Positions 1-6,483 are shown, counted from the first letter of the stretch. The stretch: 9,960 bases of DNA from an uncultured Oscillospiraceae bacterium (GCA_910579155.1 CAJTTS010000108.1:1-9960), one strand, 5' to 3'. Program-made: numbers and translations. The notes: a model not told the origin generated them from the letters alone.

Positions 1-383
1 CCGGCGGCCGGGACCTGGGGGTATTCAACGGGGACGTGGGCATCATCCAGGAGGTGGCCCCCGGAGGGATCACCGTGTCCTTCGACGGGCGGCTGGTGGA
101 ATACCCCCCCGAGCTGCTGGGAGAGCTGGAACCCGCCTATGCCGTCACCGTCCACAAGGCCCAGGGCAGCGAGTACCGGGCGGTGATCCTGGCCCTCAGC
201 GACGTGCCGCCCTCCCTGCTGGCACGCGGGGTGCTGTACACCGCCATCACCCGGGCAAGGGAGCTGTTCATCCTGGTGGGCGATGGAGAGCTGATGGCCC
301 GGATGGTGGCCAACGACCGCCAGGCCCGGCGGTATTCCGCCCTGCGCACCAGATTGCTGCGGGAGACGGGGGAGGAGGCGTGA
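1..383 (+). CDS. recD2: RecD2-type ATP-dependent DNA helicase, C-terminal fragment
   Basis: Only the 3' end of the gene is in the window; the frame is open from base 3 and the GTG at 36 is internal. The visible part is the C-terminal helicase lobe of the RecD/UvrD family (superfamily 1). It shows the phrase DLGVFNGDVG, then the nucleotide-coupling motif VTVHKAQGSEY, then the final motif LYTAITRAR that contains the arginine finger. These three in this order are characteristic of RecD2, the stand-alone 5'-3' helicase of bacteria without RecBC, which is thought to act in DNA repair and fork processing in the cytoplasm. The protein ends in a short basic and acidic tail, as is normal for the family. 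The following gene is over 500 bases away, so this is the end of its transcription unit in this window. The family assignment is secure; the exact in vivo role is inferred. Confidence 0.9.
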   Translation, partial: GGRDLGVFNGDVGIIQEVAPGGITVSFDGRLVEYPPELLGELEPAYAVTVHKAQGSEYRAVILALSDVPPSLLARGVLYTAITRARELFILVGDGELMARMVANDRQARRYSALRTRLLRETGEEA

Positions 384-610
384 AACGCCCCTCCCCCTCA
401 AGTTCGGGAGGAGCGGGCCATGCGGTTCTAATATTCGCGGTCTGTGGGGAAGTGATTCCCGAATTCGGTATACTCTCTCCAACGGGAGGGAGCGAAATGG
501 ATCAGGCTCCGCCTGCGGCGGGCCGCCCGCAAACCCACTTTATTATAAAAACACCTTGCGCCCTGGGCTCAAATGGTGTAGAATAAGGGCACCGAGGCAA
601 ATAAAAGGCA

Positions 611-640
611 GGGCTTGGGGAGTTGCACCTCCCCAAGCCC
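611..640. terminator. Strong 12-bp hairpin, terminator-like but without T-tract
   Basis: Perfect 12-bp inverted repeat with arms 611-622 (GGGCTTGGGGAG) and 629-640 around a 6-base loop. No run of T follows on the + strand, so a classical intrinsic terminator is uncertain. It could equally be a DNA structure. Two further perfect inverted repeats follow at once (647-663 and 670-682). Confidence 0.45.
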
Positions 641-715
641 CTATGCGGGAGGCACTATCTCCCACACAACAGTATATTACTGCGCCAACCCCCATTATAG
701 CGGAAAAACTGCTGT

Positions 716-744
716 TTTACAAGGGGGCTTTGTGTCTGTATATA
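716..744 (+). promoter_or_regulatory. Putative sigma-A promoter of the WG/SLH gene
   Basis: A TTTACA -35 box at 716-721 and a TATATA -10 box at 739-744 are separated by the optimal 17 bases. Transcription would begin near 751, giving a leader of about 140 bases before the ATG at 890. No conserved riboswitch was recognised in that leader. Called on box match and position only. Confidence 0.45.
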
Positions 745-889
745 TGCGGTGTGGGGTTTTTATATCCCGTGCCGCTTTCTGTTTGCCTCGATGGGAAAGC
801 CACCGGGGGCCGGGAAGGGAAGTACCACCCCCAGGGGCCGTACCATTGAGACAGCGAACATCTTTATCAAAACGAAGGAGAGAGAACAC

Positions 890-2548
890 ATGAAGAAAAA
901 AATGCTTTCCCTGGCGTTGGCCCTGGCGCTGTGCTTGGGCCTAACGGTTCCGGCCTTTGCGGCGGAACTGAAGATTGTCCAAGTTTCCGTCCCCACCGTG
1001 GAGGAATACGAGGGGACGGAATATGCCACATGGGTTTTCCAAGAGGGCCTTTCACGACTGTACCTGTATGAAGATTCCAGCGGCTCTTCAACGGGCGCGG
1101 GCTTTATTGACTGGACGGGCAAGGTTGTAATTCCCGCCGAGTATGAAGGTGTGTCTGACTTCTCCGAGGGCTTCGCGGCGGTGTATAAAAACAATAAGTG
1201 GGGCTATATTGACAAGACCGGCAAGGAGGTCGTGCCCTTCTCCTATGAGGCTGCCCAGAGCTTCTCCGAGGGCCTTGCGGCGGTGATGAAAAACGGCAAG
1301 ATCGGCTTTGTGGACGCAGATGGCAAGGAGGTCATCCCCTGCGCTTACAGCAATAGCGCCGAGGGCTTTTCCCAGGGCCTTGCGGCGGTGGAGAAGGGCG
1401 GTAAATGGGGCTTCATTGACAAGACCGGGGAAGTTGTCATTGACTTCACATATGACGGCGCTTATTCTTTCTCCGAGGGCCTCGCGGCAGTAGAGAAAAA
1501 CGGGAAGATGGGCTTTATTGACAAGACAGGCCAGGAGGCGTTCCCCTTTGAGTATGACTACGTATACCCCTTCTCCGAGGGCCTCGCGATGGTGGCGAAA
1601 AACAACAAGGGCGGGTATGTTGACAAAACCGGCGAGCTGGTCATCCCTCTTCAGTTTGATTTCTCCAGGGAGTTCTCCAACGGCTTGGCGGCCGTGATGA
1701 AAAGTAACAAGTGGGGCTATATCAATAAAAACGGCGAACAGGTCATCCCCTTCCAGTATGGGAGCGCAGAGTCCTTCTCCGAGGGCTTCGCGGCTGTTTA
1801 TTCATCGGATGGCGGCAGTTGGGGCTTTATTGACACAACCGGCAAAGAGGTAGTACCGCCTAAGACGTTTACCGAAAATGGCGTGGAATATGCCAGCTCC
1901 GGTACTTCTATTTTTGGGGTGGCCACCGCCTTCCGCGATGGCTCTGTGTATATAAACCGATACCTCGTGGGCGGCAACAAGGATAACTTCGTCCGCTGTG
2001 TCTATTTCACCCTCACCGTTGACGCGGAGGTAAGCGACTGGGCGCGGGAGCAGGTGGACAGCGCCGCCGTCAAGGGCCTCATGCCGGACTGCCTGGGGGA
2101 TGATTTCACGGTGAACATCACCCGCGCCGAGTTTGCCGCCGTTGCCGTGGAGCTGTACGAGGCCATGAGCGGCGAGGAAGCCCCCGCCCCCGGCGAAAGC
2201 CCCTTCTCCGACACCAGCGACCCCGTTATTATCCAGGCCAACGCCCTGGGTATTGTGAACGGCAAGGGCGGCGGGAAGTTTGCCCCCAGCGACCCGGTGA
2301 CCCGGCAAGAGGCGGCGTTGATGCTGTCCCGTGTGTACACCAAGCTGGGCGGCGAGATTCCCGAGGTAGAGGGCACCACCTTTGCCGACAACGGCGAGAT
2401 TTCTAACTGGGCCATGGACGCGGTGGCGTTCATGGCGGGCAAGGAGATCGTCAACGGCGTGGGCGGCAACAAGTTCAACCCCCAGGGCAACGCCAGCATT
2501 GAACAGGCGCTTATCATCGCCCTGCGGATGTTTGAGAATTTGAAGTAA
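890..2548 (+). CDS. Secreted WG-repeat protein with three C-terminal SLH domains
   Basis: A predicted 552-residue cell-surface protein. The ATG at 890 is chosen because AAGGAG lies 9 bases upstream and it opens a classic signal peptide: MKKK, a leucine/alanine-rich core and an AFA cleavage motif at about residue 24. Residues about 72-325 contain seven complete and one partial WG repeat of about 34 residues, with the pattern WGYIDKTGKEVVP then FSEGLAAV. WG (also called KWG) repeats are thought to form beta-rich folds; their ligands are mostly unknown. Residues about 380-552 form three SLH domains (SDWAREQV, then PFSDTSDP, then TFADNGEISNWA with the VNGVGGNKFNP signature), which anchor proteins to secondary cell-wall polymers. 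The role is therefore a wall-attached surface protein, possibly a binding or scaffold protein. A promoter at 716-744 fits independent transcription. No catalytic domain is visible. Confidence 0.93.
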   Translation: MKKKMLSLALALALCLGLTVPAFAAELKIVQVSVPTVEEYEGTEYATWVFQEGLSRLYLYEDSSGSSTGAGFIDWTGKVVIPAEYEGVSDFSEGFAAVYKNNKWGYIDKTGKEVVPFSYEAAQSFSEGLAAVMKNGKIGFVDADGKEVIPCAYSNSAEGFSQGLAAVEKGGKWGFIDKTGEVVIDFTYDGAYSFSEGLAAVEKNGKMGFIDKTGQEAFPFEYDYVYPFSEGLAMVAKNNKGGYVDKTGELVIPLQFDFSREFSNGLAAVMKSNKWGYINKNGEQVIPFQYGSAESFSEGFAAVYSSDGGSWGFIDTTGKEVVPPKTFTENGVEYASSGTSIFGVATAFRDGSVYINRYLVGGNKDNFVRCVYFTLTVDAEVSDWAREQVDSAAVKGLMPDCLGDDFTVNITRAEFAAVAVELYEAMSGEEAPAPGESPFSDTSDPVIIQANALGIVNGKGGGKFAPSDPVTRQEAALMLSRVYTKLGGEIPEVEGTTFADNGEISNWAMDAVAFMAGKEIVNGVGGNKFNPQGNASIEQALIIALRMFENLK

Positions 2549-2618
2549 TCCGGAACACCCCCATGACGGCCTATGTGGAGGGCAATGTGTACGGCGGTCC
2601 AAAACCGTCCGAGAACAG

Positions 2619-2647
2619 TTGACAATCAGGAAAAAATCTTATATGAT
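2619..2647 (+). promoter_or_regulatory. Near-consensus sigma-A promoter for the decarboxylase gene
   Basis: TTGACA at 2619-2624 and TATGAT at 2642-2647 with a 17-base spacer, one mismatch from consensus overall. It lies 35 bases before the ATG at 2683. AAGGAG at 2667-2672 is the ribosome binding site. This indicates that the gene is transcribed separately from the upstream surface-protein gene. Confidence 0.75.
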
Positions 2648-2682
2648 AAAGAGCGCAAAACTATCCAAGGAGATACAGAGAG

Positions 2683-3939
2683 ATGAAGAAGCCCTTCCTC
2701 ACCCTTGCCCAGGCCCAGAGGATCAAACAGACCTACCCCACCCCTTTCCACATCTACGACGAGCGGGGCATCCGGGAAAACGCCCGGGCGCTGAAAGCCG
2801 CTTTTGCCTGGAATCCGGGGTTTAAGGAATATTTCGCCGTCAAGGCCACCCCCACTCCCGGCATCCTCAAGCTGCTGCGAGAAGAGGGCTGCGGCGTGGA
2901 CTGCTCCTCCCTCACCGAGCTGATGATGGCGGAAAAGTGCGGGTTTTCCGGAACGGAGATCATGTTTTCCTCCAACGAGACCCCGGCGGAGGAGTTTGAG
3001 CTGGCCGCCAGGCTGGGGGCCCACATCAATCTGGACGATTTAACCCACGTGGATTTTCTGTACAACACCCTGGGCCGCGTGCCCGAGACGGTGTGCTGCC
3101 GCTTCAACCCCGGCGGCGTGTTTACCCTGGGGGAGAGCAAAGAGGGCTTCCAGGTCATGGACAACCCGGGCGAGGCCAAGTACGGCATGACCCGGCCGCA
3201 GTTGGCCCAAGCGTTCATACGGCTCAGGGAACTGGGCGCAAATCACTTCGGCATCCATGCGTTCCTGGCCTCCAACACCATTTCCAACGAGTATTACCCC
3301 GCTCTGGCCCGGCTGTTGTTTGAAACCGCCGCCGATGTGGCCCGGGAAACCGGTTGCCATGTGTCGTTTATCAACCTGTCCGGCGGCGTCGGCGTTCCCT
3401 ATCGCCCCGACCAGAGCGCCAACGACATCGCGGTGATCGGCGCAGGTGTGCGAAAAGCCTATGAGGAAGTTCTCGTCCCCGCCGGGATGGGGGACGTGGC
3501 CATTTTCACCGAGTTGGGCCGGTTTATGCTGGCCCCCTTCGGCCACCTGGTCACCACCGCCGTCCACGAAAAGCACATCTACAAGGAGTATATCGGCGTG
3601 GATGCCTGCGCCGCCAACCTGATGCGGCCCGCCGTCTACGGCGCGTACCACCACATCACGGTGCTGGGCAAGGAGAACGCGCCCTGCGACCACATGTATG
3701 ACGTGGTAGGCTCGCTATGTGAGAACAGCGACAAGTTCGCCATCGACCGGGCGTTGCCTAAGATCAACACGGGAGACATTTTGGTCATCCACGACGCTGG
3801 GGCCCACGGCTTCTCCATGGGCTACAACTACAACGGCAAGCTGCGCTCGGCGGAGCTGCTGCTAAAAGGCGATGGCTCGGTGCAGCTCATGCGGCGGGCC
3901 GAAACGCCCGACGACTATTTTGCCACCTTGCTGTGGTAA
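2683..3939 (+). CDS. lysA: Diaminopimelate decarboxylase-like PLP enzyme (fold type III)
   Basis: A 418-residue protein of the Orn/Lys/Arg/DAP decarboxylase group 2 family. The expected role is decarboxylation of meso-diaminopimelate to L-lysine, the last step of lysine synthesis, in the cytoplasm. Lys54 in FAVKAT is the expected PLP Schiff-base lysine. Other landmarks in order are KYGM (166-169), the glycine loop LSGGVGVPY (232-240), ELGR (277-280) where EPGR is usual, DACAANLMRPAVYGAYHHI (307-325), the partner-subunit cysteine region VVGSLCENSD (341-350), and AGAHGFSMGYNYN (372-384). The HIGS loop is replaced by HAFLASNT (192-199), and the usual GAYGF tyrosine is a histidine. These changes mark a divergent subfamily, so the true substrate could be another basic amino acid. 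The length is normal for DAP decarboxylase. The start is fixed by AAGGAG 10 bases upstream. Confidence 0.82.
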   Translation: MKKPFLTLAQAQRIKQTYPTPFHIYDERGIRENARALKAAFAWNPGFKEYFAVKATPTPGILKLLREEGCGVDCSSLTELMMAEKCGFSGTEIMFSSNETPAEEFELAARLGAHINLDDLTHVDFLYNTLGRVPETVCCRFNPGGVFTLGESKEGFQVMDNPGEAKYGMTRPQLAQAFIRLRELGANHFGIHAFLASNTISNEYYPALARLLFETAADVARETGCHVSFINLSGGVGVPYRPDQSANDIAVIGAGVRKAYEEVLVPAGMGDVAIFTELGRFMLAPFGHLVTTAVHEKHIYKEYIGVDACAANLMRPAVYGAYHHITVLGKENAPCDHMYDVVGSLCENSDKFAIDRALPKINTGDILVIHDAGAHGFSMGYNYNGKLRSAELLLKGDGSVQLMRRAETPDDYFATLLW

Positions 3940-3951
3940 GCTTTTTAAAAC

Positions 3952-3974
3952 GGCGGCGGGTCCGTCCCGCCGCC
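3952..3974. terminator. GC-rich hairpin after the decarboxylase gene
   Basis: Perfect 9-bp stem GGCGGCGGG / CCCGCCGCC (3952-3960 with 3966-3974) and a 5-base loop, 12 bases after the stop at 3939. There is no T-run on the + strand, while the minus strand would have one (TTTTAAAAAG). It may slow polymerase, protect the mRNA 3' end, or separate this unit from the tRNA just downstream. Confidence 0.5.
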
Positions 3975-3979
3975 CATAC

Positions 3980-4064
3980 GCGCCTGTGATGGAATTGGTA
4001 GACATGCGAGATTTAGGTTCTCGTGCGGCAACGCGTGTGGGTTCGAGTCCCTTCAGGCGCACCA
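3980..4064 (+). tRNA. tRNA-Leu (anticodon TAG)
   Basis: An 85-base class II tRNA with encoded CCA. The acceptor stem GCGCCTG (3980-3986) pairs perfectly with CAGGCGC (4054-4060), and ACCA follows at 4061-4064. The anticodon stem CGAGA/TCTCG (4007-4011 with 4019-4023) frames the loop TTTAGGT, so the anticodon is TAG (4014-4016), reading CUN leucine codons. The long variable arm GCG-GCAA-CGC (4025-4034) is typical of tRNA-Leu. The T-loop is TTCGAGT. The T-stem (4037-4041 with 4049-4053) has one G-T pair and one T-T mismatch, a small oddity. An intrinsic terminator follows at 4072. Mobile genes begin just downstream, so the 3' end may be an integration site. Confidence 0.96.
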
Positions 4065-4071
4065 AACCCAT

Positions 4072-4113
4072 ATAATCCGAACCTTTTTCCGATAGGAGAT
4101 GGGTTCGGATTAT
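4072..4113 (+). terminator. Intrinsic terminator of the tRNA-Leu gene
   Basis: Perfect 12-bp stem ATAATCCGAACC (4072-4083) with GGTTCGGATTAT (4102-4113), an 18-base loop and then TGGTTTTCTTT. Its position directly after the tRNA supports termination of the tRNA transcript. Confidence 0.8.
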
Positions 4114-4222
4114 TGGTTTTCTTTGACCGATACGAAAGCACCCACTTCCGAAACGGGGTGGAGCGCAAACCCACCTCCAAGCCGAGAGGCCCCCGGAAGA
4201 AGAAGCAGACCCCATAAACGCA

Positions 4223-4265
4223 AAAAGGGCGGGCGCAGCCGTTGACACGGTGCGCCCGCCCTTTT
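4223..4265. terminator. Strong bidirectional intrinsic terminator
   Basis: A 15-bp perfect stem, AAAAGGGCGGGCGCA (4223-4237) with its complement at 4251-4265, and an extra CCG/CGG pairing inside the loop. A/T ends on both arms make it bidirectional. On the minus strand it ends the relaxase/59-aa unit, whose last stop is at 4271. On the + strand it follows a short basic open frame ending at 4217. Confidence 0.88.
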
Positions 4266-4270
4266 CGTCC

Positions 4271-4450
4271 TTATCCTCTGTTGTCCTCCTGTTTTTCCGC
4301 TTCCCGCCGTTTTTTCCATTCGGCAAACTCCCGCTGGCCCTCCTCGCTTTCGTAGAAAGAAAGAATATCCGGCATAAGACAGCGGGCAATGGCCTCAATC
4401 TTGTACTGTGGAATGTCGGTGTTGTTTATCAGCTTTTTGCGTCTGCTCAA
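4271..4450 (-). CDS. 59-aa small protein of the mobilizable element, TTG start
   Basis: Reading leftward from TTG at 4450, a 59-residue highly charged protein begins MSRRKKLINNTDIP and ends with an acidic/basic tail, KKRREAEKQEDNRG. GGGAGGT lies just upstream at normal spacing, which supports the TTG start; no in-frame ATG precedes it. The region IEAIARCLMPDILSFYESEE followed by a Glu/Lys-rich helix suggests a small helical protein. I assign no function. It lies 44 bases downstream of the relaxase gene on the same strand, directly before the terminator at 4223-4265, so it is the last gene of the mobilization operon. Its position makes an accessory role in mobilization possible, but that is inference. 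Confidence 0.72.
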   Translation of the reverse strand: MSRRKKLINNTDIPQYKIEAIARCLMPDILSFYESEEGQREFAEWKKRREAEKQEDNRG

Positions 4451-4494
4451 ATGCTACCTCCCTTTAGCATATTAAAATTCTGATGTATGGTGCT

Positions 4495-5432
4495 TTACCG
4501 TTGGTGGTCTTTGGGCCGCCGCTGTTCCTTCAACGCCTGTCGTATCTCCGGCGGTATGCTGTTCACAAACCGCCGAAGCTGTTCATTTTCCTTTTTCAGC
4601 ATGAGCACTTCCATCTGCTTCTGTATGCTCTTTTTGCTGTTGACCTGTTTTTGCAAGTCCTTGTTCTCCTGGGTCAGATAGTCGATGGTGGCCTGGTATT
4701 TCTGCATTTGCCCCAGGTGCTGTTCCAGCCGGGAGAAGTACGGCCCCACCAGTTCCAAAACCTCGTCCCGCTTCTTCCCGGCGTTCAGCACCCCGATTTC
4801 AGAAATAGCCTTTTCTATGGCCCTTTGCTGGCGGGTGAGGTCGATAGACTGCTTGAACAGCCAGGTGGGGATATGCTTCCGCTTGGTGACAAGGGCGCTC
4901 TCGCCCCTTTGGAGGCCGGGGAACGCCCGGTTCATGTGGGCGTGATACTCGTCCTGCCACTTGGAAAGCTGCGCCCGGTTGCCCAAAATCTCCTTGGCGG
5001 ACAGCCGCCCGTCCTTGGTGATGGGGGTAAAGCACAGGTGGAGATGGGGCGTTTTCTCGTCCATGTGAACCACGGCGGAAAAAATATTGCCCCGGCCCAC
5101 CTTCCGCTCTATGAACGCCGCCGCCTCGGTGAAGTAGGCTTGCACCTCCCGCCTGCTCCTGCCCGTGAAGAACTCCGGGCTGGCGGTGATAAGGGTGTCT
5201 ACGAACATGGTGCTGTCCTTCCGGGTGCGGCACCCCGCCGCCCTGATACGGCTGTCGATTTCCCGGCGGTACTTCTGTGTGGGCCGGATGATGTGAAAAT
5301 TCTCCCGGCTCCTGTCGGTGTCAATGTCCGGGTTGCTGGCGTACTGCTCCTTGGTGCGCTCGTGGTGGGCCTCCAGCGCCCCGGCTGGCCCCGCCTTGCG
5401 TTTTCAAATCTCAAAATTGCGTGCTGTGCCAT
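4495..5432 (-). pseudogene. mob: MobV/Pre-type plasmid mobilization relaxase, frameshifted near the N-terminus
   Basis: The gene opens at 5432 with AAGGAGG upstream and MAQHAILRFE, the conserved start of Pre/Mob relaxases. The frame is then lost at the A-run at 5401-5404. Adding one base there restores an uninterrupted protein of about 312 residues. The restored sequence continues with LEAHHERTKEQYASNPDIDT, NFHIIRPTQKY, and, from the internal ATG at 5208, FVDTLITASPEFF and the metal-binding histidine motif HMDEKTPHLHL. The C-terminal third is a predicted coiled coil rich in Q, E and K. These enzymes nick oriT and pilot the strand during plasmid or element transfer. As written, only the 237-residue piece from 5208 can be made; it keeps the histidine triad but lacks the first motif. 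The cause may be a true mutation or a homopolymer sequencing error. Confidence 0.88.
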
Positions 5433-5468
5433 TCTACCTCCTTATTGTTCATTTTTGGGCGCAGAAAA

Positions 5469-5499
5469 GCCACGCCCGCCGCTGTCCGGCTTGCGTGGC
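5469..5499 (-). terminator. Hairpin between the sigma-like fragment and mob
   Basis: Outer stem GCCACGC/GCGTGGC (5469-5475 with 5493-5499) and inner stem GCCG/CGGC, followed on the minus strand by TTTTCTG. It lies 2 bases after the sigma-like stop and 36 bases before the relaxase start. It reads as a minus-strand terminator. Its place directly upstream of a MobV gene, where oriT usually lies, makes a DNA role in transfer possible too. Confidence 0.55.
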
Positions 5500-5500
5500 C

Positions 5501-5749
5501 TTACCGCCCTGCTTCTTGCTCGTATTGGATGAACCGCCGTTTGATGGCCTCCATCCGCTTGACAACCGCGCTGTGGGTCTTGTACCCCAGCTTGTCCGCT
5601 ATCTCCTGATAGCCATATCCCTCCACCCGCAGTTCCAGAATCGCCATATCCTTTGGGGACAGGGTGGCCTTGAACCGCTGGCAGAAATCCTCCCCCGCTA
5701 TCTGCTCGGTGAAGTCCCCCGCCGCCGGGTCTGCCCCTCCCGAAAGAAA
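5501..5749 (-). pseudogene. 5'-truncated sigma-70 region 4-like protein
   Basis: The minus-strand frame from a stop at 5750-5752 to TAA at 5501 encodes about 82 codons with no usable ATG, GTG or TTG at its beginning. The C-terminal part reads LSPKDMAILELRVEGYGY, then QEIADKLGYKTHSAVVKRM, then EAIKRR. This is the pattern of the -35-binding helix-turn-helix of sigma-70 factors. Small sigma-like proteins of this form occur in Clostridia conjugative and mobilizable elements, in the same direction as the transfer genes. The missing N-terminal regions and the abrupt stop, only 19 bases from the start of an opposite-strand gene, indicate loss by rearrangement. A relic or a non-coding remnant is more likely than a functional short protein. 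Confidence 0.62.
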
Positions 5750-5770
5750 TCAAGAGGAGGATCTACACAA

Positions 5771-5914
5771 ATGGAAACCATGAAAATCGACAACCGGGAA
5801 TACCCGGTGCTGGGCACCATCGCCGTCAACGGCCAGCCCGTCCCCCTGCTGAACATCCGAATGATGTCGGATGAACGGGAGCGGGAGCTGATGCGGAAGG
5901 GGGCGGCGGTATGA
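5771..5914 (+). CDS. 47-aa hypothetical protein, first gene of overlapping cassette
   Basis: The ATG at 5771 is preceded by GAGGAGG at 5754-5760, a strong ribosome binding site; a second in-frame ATG is at 5780. The protein reads METMKIDNREYPVLGTIAVN, then a proline-containing stretch ending in MMSDERERELM. It is small, without a membrane segment or cysteines. Its stop overlaps the next start (ATGA at 5911-5914), which implies translational coupling with the Cys-rich protein. No function can be assigned. The upstream end of the operon seems to have been lost at the junction near 5750, so the cassette may have lost its native promoter. Confidence 0.75.
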   Translation: METMKIDNREYPVLGTIAVNGQPVPLLNIRMMSDERERELMRKGAAV

Positions 5915-6150
5915 GCGCGGCGGCGCAGGCGCTGGAACTGTTCAGCATGGGCGTACCCGTCCAGCAAATCAGGGGAATCACCGGGCTGGATGTCGACACC
6001 ACTACCACCATTCTCACTCGCTCAGGCCAGCGGCCCCGGACAACCCCCAGCGTCACCTATCTGGCGCGGGTGTGCCCGTTCTTCGATAGCTGCCGGGACT
6101 GCACTTTCCCCGGCTGTGCGCTGGACAAGTTCCGGGAGGTGACGGTGTGA
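5911..6150 (+). CDS. 79-aa Cys-rich hypothetical protein with HTH-like N-terminus
   Basis: The start overlaps the previous stop (ATGA). The N-terminal half, ALELFSMGVPVQQIRGITG followed by LDVDTTTTIL, resembles a short helix-turn-helix of the kind found in recombinase or transposase DNA-binding domains. The C-terminal part has four cysteines in the arrangement CPFFDSCRDC and PGC (C-x5-C-x2-C-x5-C), a possible small zinc site. A DNA-binding accessory protein is a reasonable guess, but no family is recognised. Its stop overlaps the next start (GTGA at 6147-6150), so all three genes of the cassette are coupled. Confidence 0.78.
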   Translation: MSAAAQALELFSMGVPVQQIRGITGLDVDTTTTILTRSGQRPRTTPSVTYLARVCPFFDSCRDCTFPGCALDKFREVTV

Positions 6151-6371
6151 AGATCACATGGAAGCACGGGGACCGCTCCGTTGAGTTTGAGCGCCAGCCC
6201 ATGTCCCCGGAACGGTTCAACGCCCTGTGCAAGCTGGCCAGGGCCGCTATCGGCGGCGGGGTGCTGCTGGGGGCCGTCCGTATGGTGGGCATATGGGCCA
6301 TTGTCTGGGCGGTTGGGGCGCTGGTGCTGGTTGGGCTGTACAGGCTGATTCGTGGAGGGATATTTGATTGA
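6147..6371 (+). CDS. 74-aa small membrane protein, last gene of the cassette
   Basis: A GTG start at 6147 overlaps the previous stop and has GGGAGGTG closely upstream. Residues 1-30 are polar and basic (ITWKHGDRSVEFERQPMSPE). Residues about 34-68 are hydrophobic (GGGVLLGAVRMVGIWAIVWA then VGALVLVGLY), enough for one long or two short membrane helices, and the end is basic. This predicts an inner-membrane protein with a cytoplasmic N-terminal part. The function is unknown. A terminator hairpin at 6376-6401 closes the operon. Confidence 0.78.
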   Translation: MKITWKHGDRSVEFERQPMSPERFNALCKLARAAIGGGVLLGAVRMVGIWAIVWAVGALVLVGLYRLIRGGIFD

Positions 6372-6375
6372 GCAG

Positions 6376-6401
6376 AGGGCCGGGGGTGATACCCCGGCCC
6401 T
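6376..6401 (+). terminator. Terminator of the three-gene cassette
   Basis: A 10-bp stem AGGGCCGGGG / CCCCGGCCCT (6376-6385 with 6392-6401) with a 6-base loop and a short T-stretch (TTTACTA). It begins 4 bases after the stop of the membrane-protein gene. Confidence 0.75.
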
Positions 6402-6483
6402 TTACTATGGGGAACTTAGGTTTTCTGAGGTTGTTGTCCAAACCCCTCTATTTCGCGTTTTAAGGCCCCTTGCGCGGCGCTTG

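Larger units (their letters stand above)
384..889. other. Intergenic region between recD2 and the WG-repeat gene
   Basis: These 506 bases hold no gene I can support. A GTG-started frame at 380-586 overlaps the recD2 stop but resembles no family convincingly. Visible content: small G/C hairpins around 450-535, a row of three perfect inverted repeats at 611-682, and a promoter-like pair at 716-744 followed by a long leader of about 140 bases up to the start at 890. The three inverted repeats in a row are unusual for a plain spacer and may be a relic of mobile DNA. Confidence 0.6.

Noticed and set aside
380..586. 68-codon GTG frame overlapping the recD2 stop
   Set aside because: Genes such as comF can follow helicase genes, and FAVCGEVIP hints at a zinc-binding start. 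However, only one cysteine pair member is visible, no ribosome binding site decides the start, and the rest is low-complexity. It is too weak to annotate.
749..889. N-terminal extension of the WG/SLH protein by 47 codons
   Set aside because: The ATG at 890 has a strong ribosome binding site and starts a normal signal peptide; the extension overlaps the predicted leader and would bury the signal peptide.
4483..5532. 349-codon + strand frame opposite the relaxase gene
   Set aside because: It is a shadow of the minus-strand mob gene in GC-rich DNA; it has no domain, and the minus strand carries the conserved relaxase motifs.
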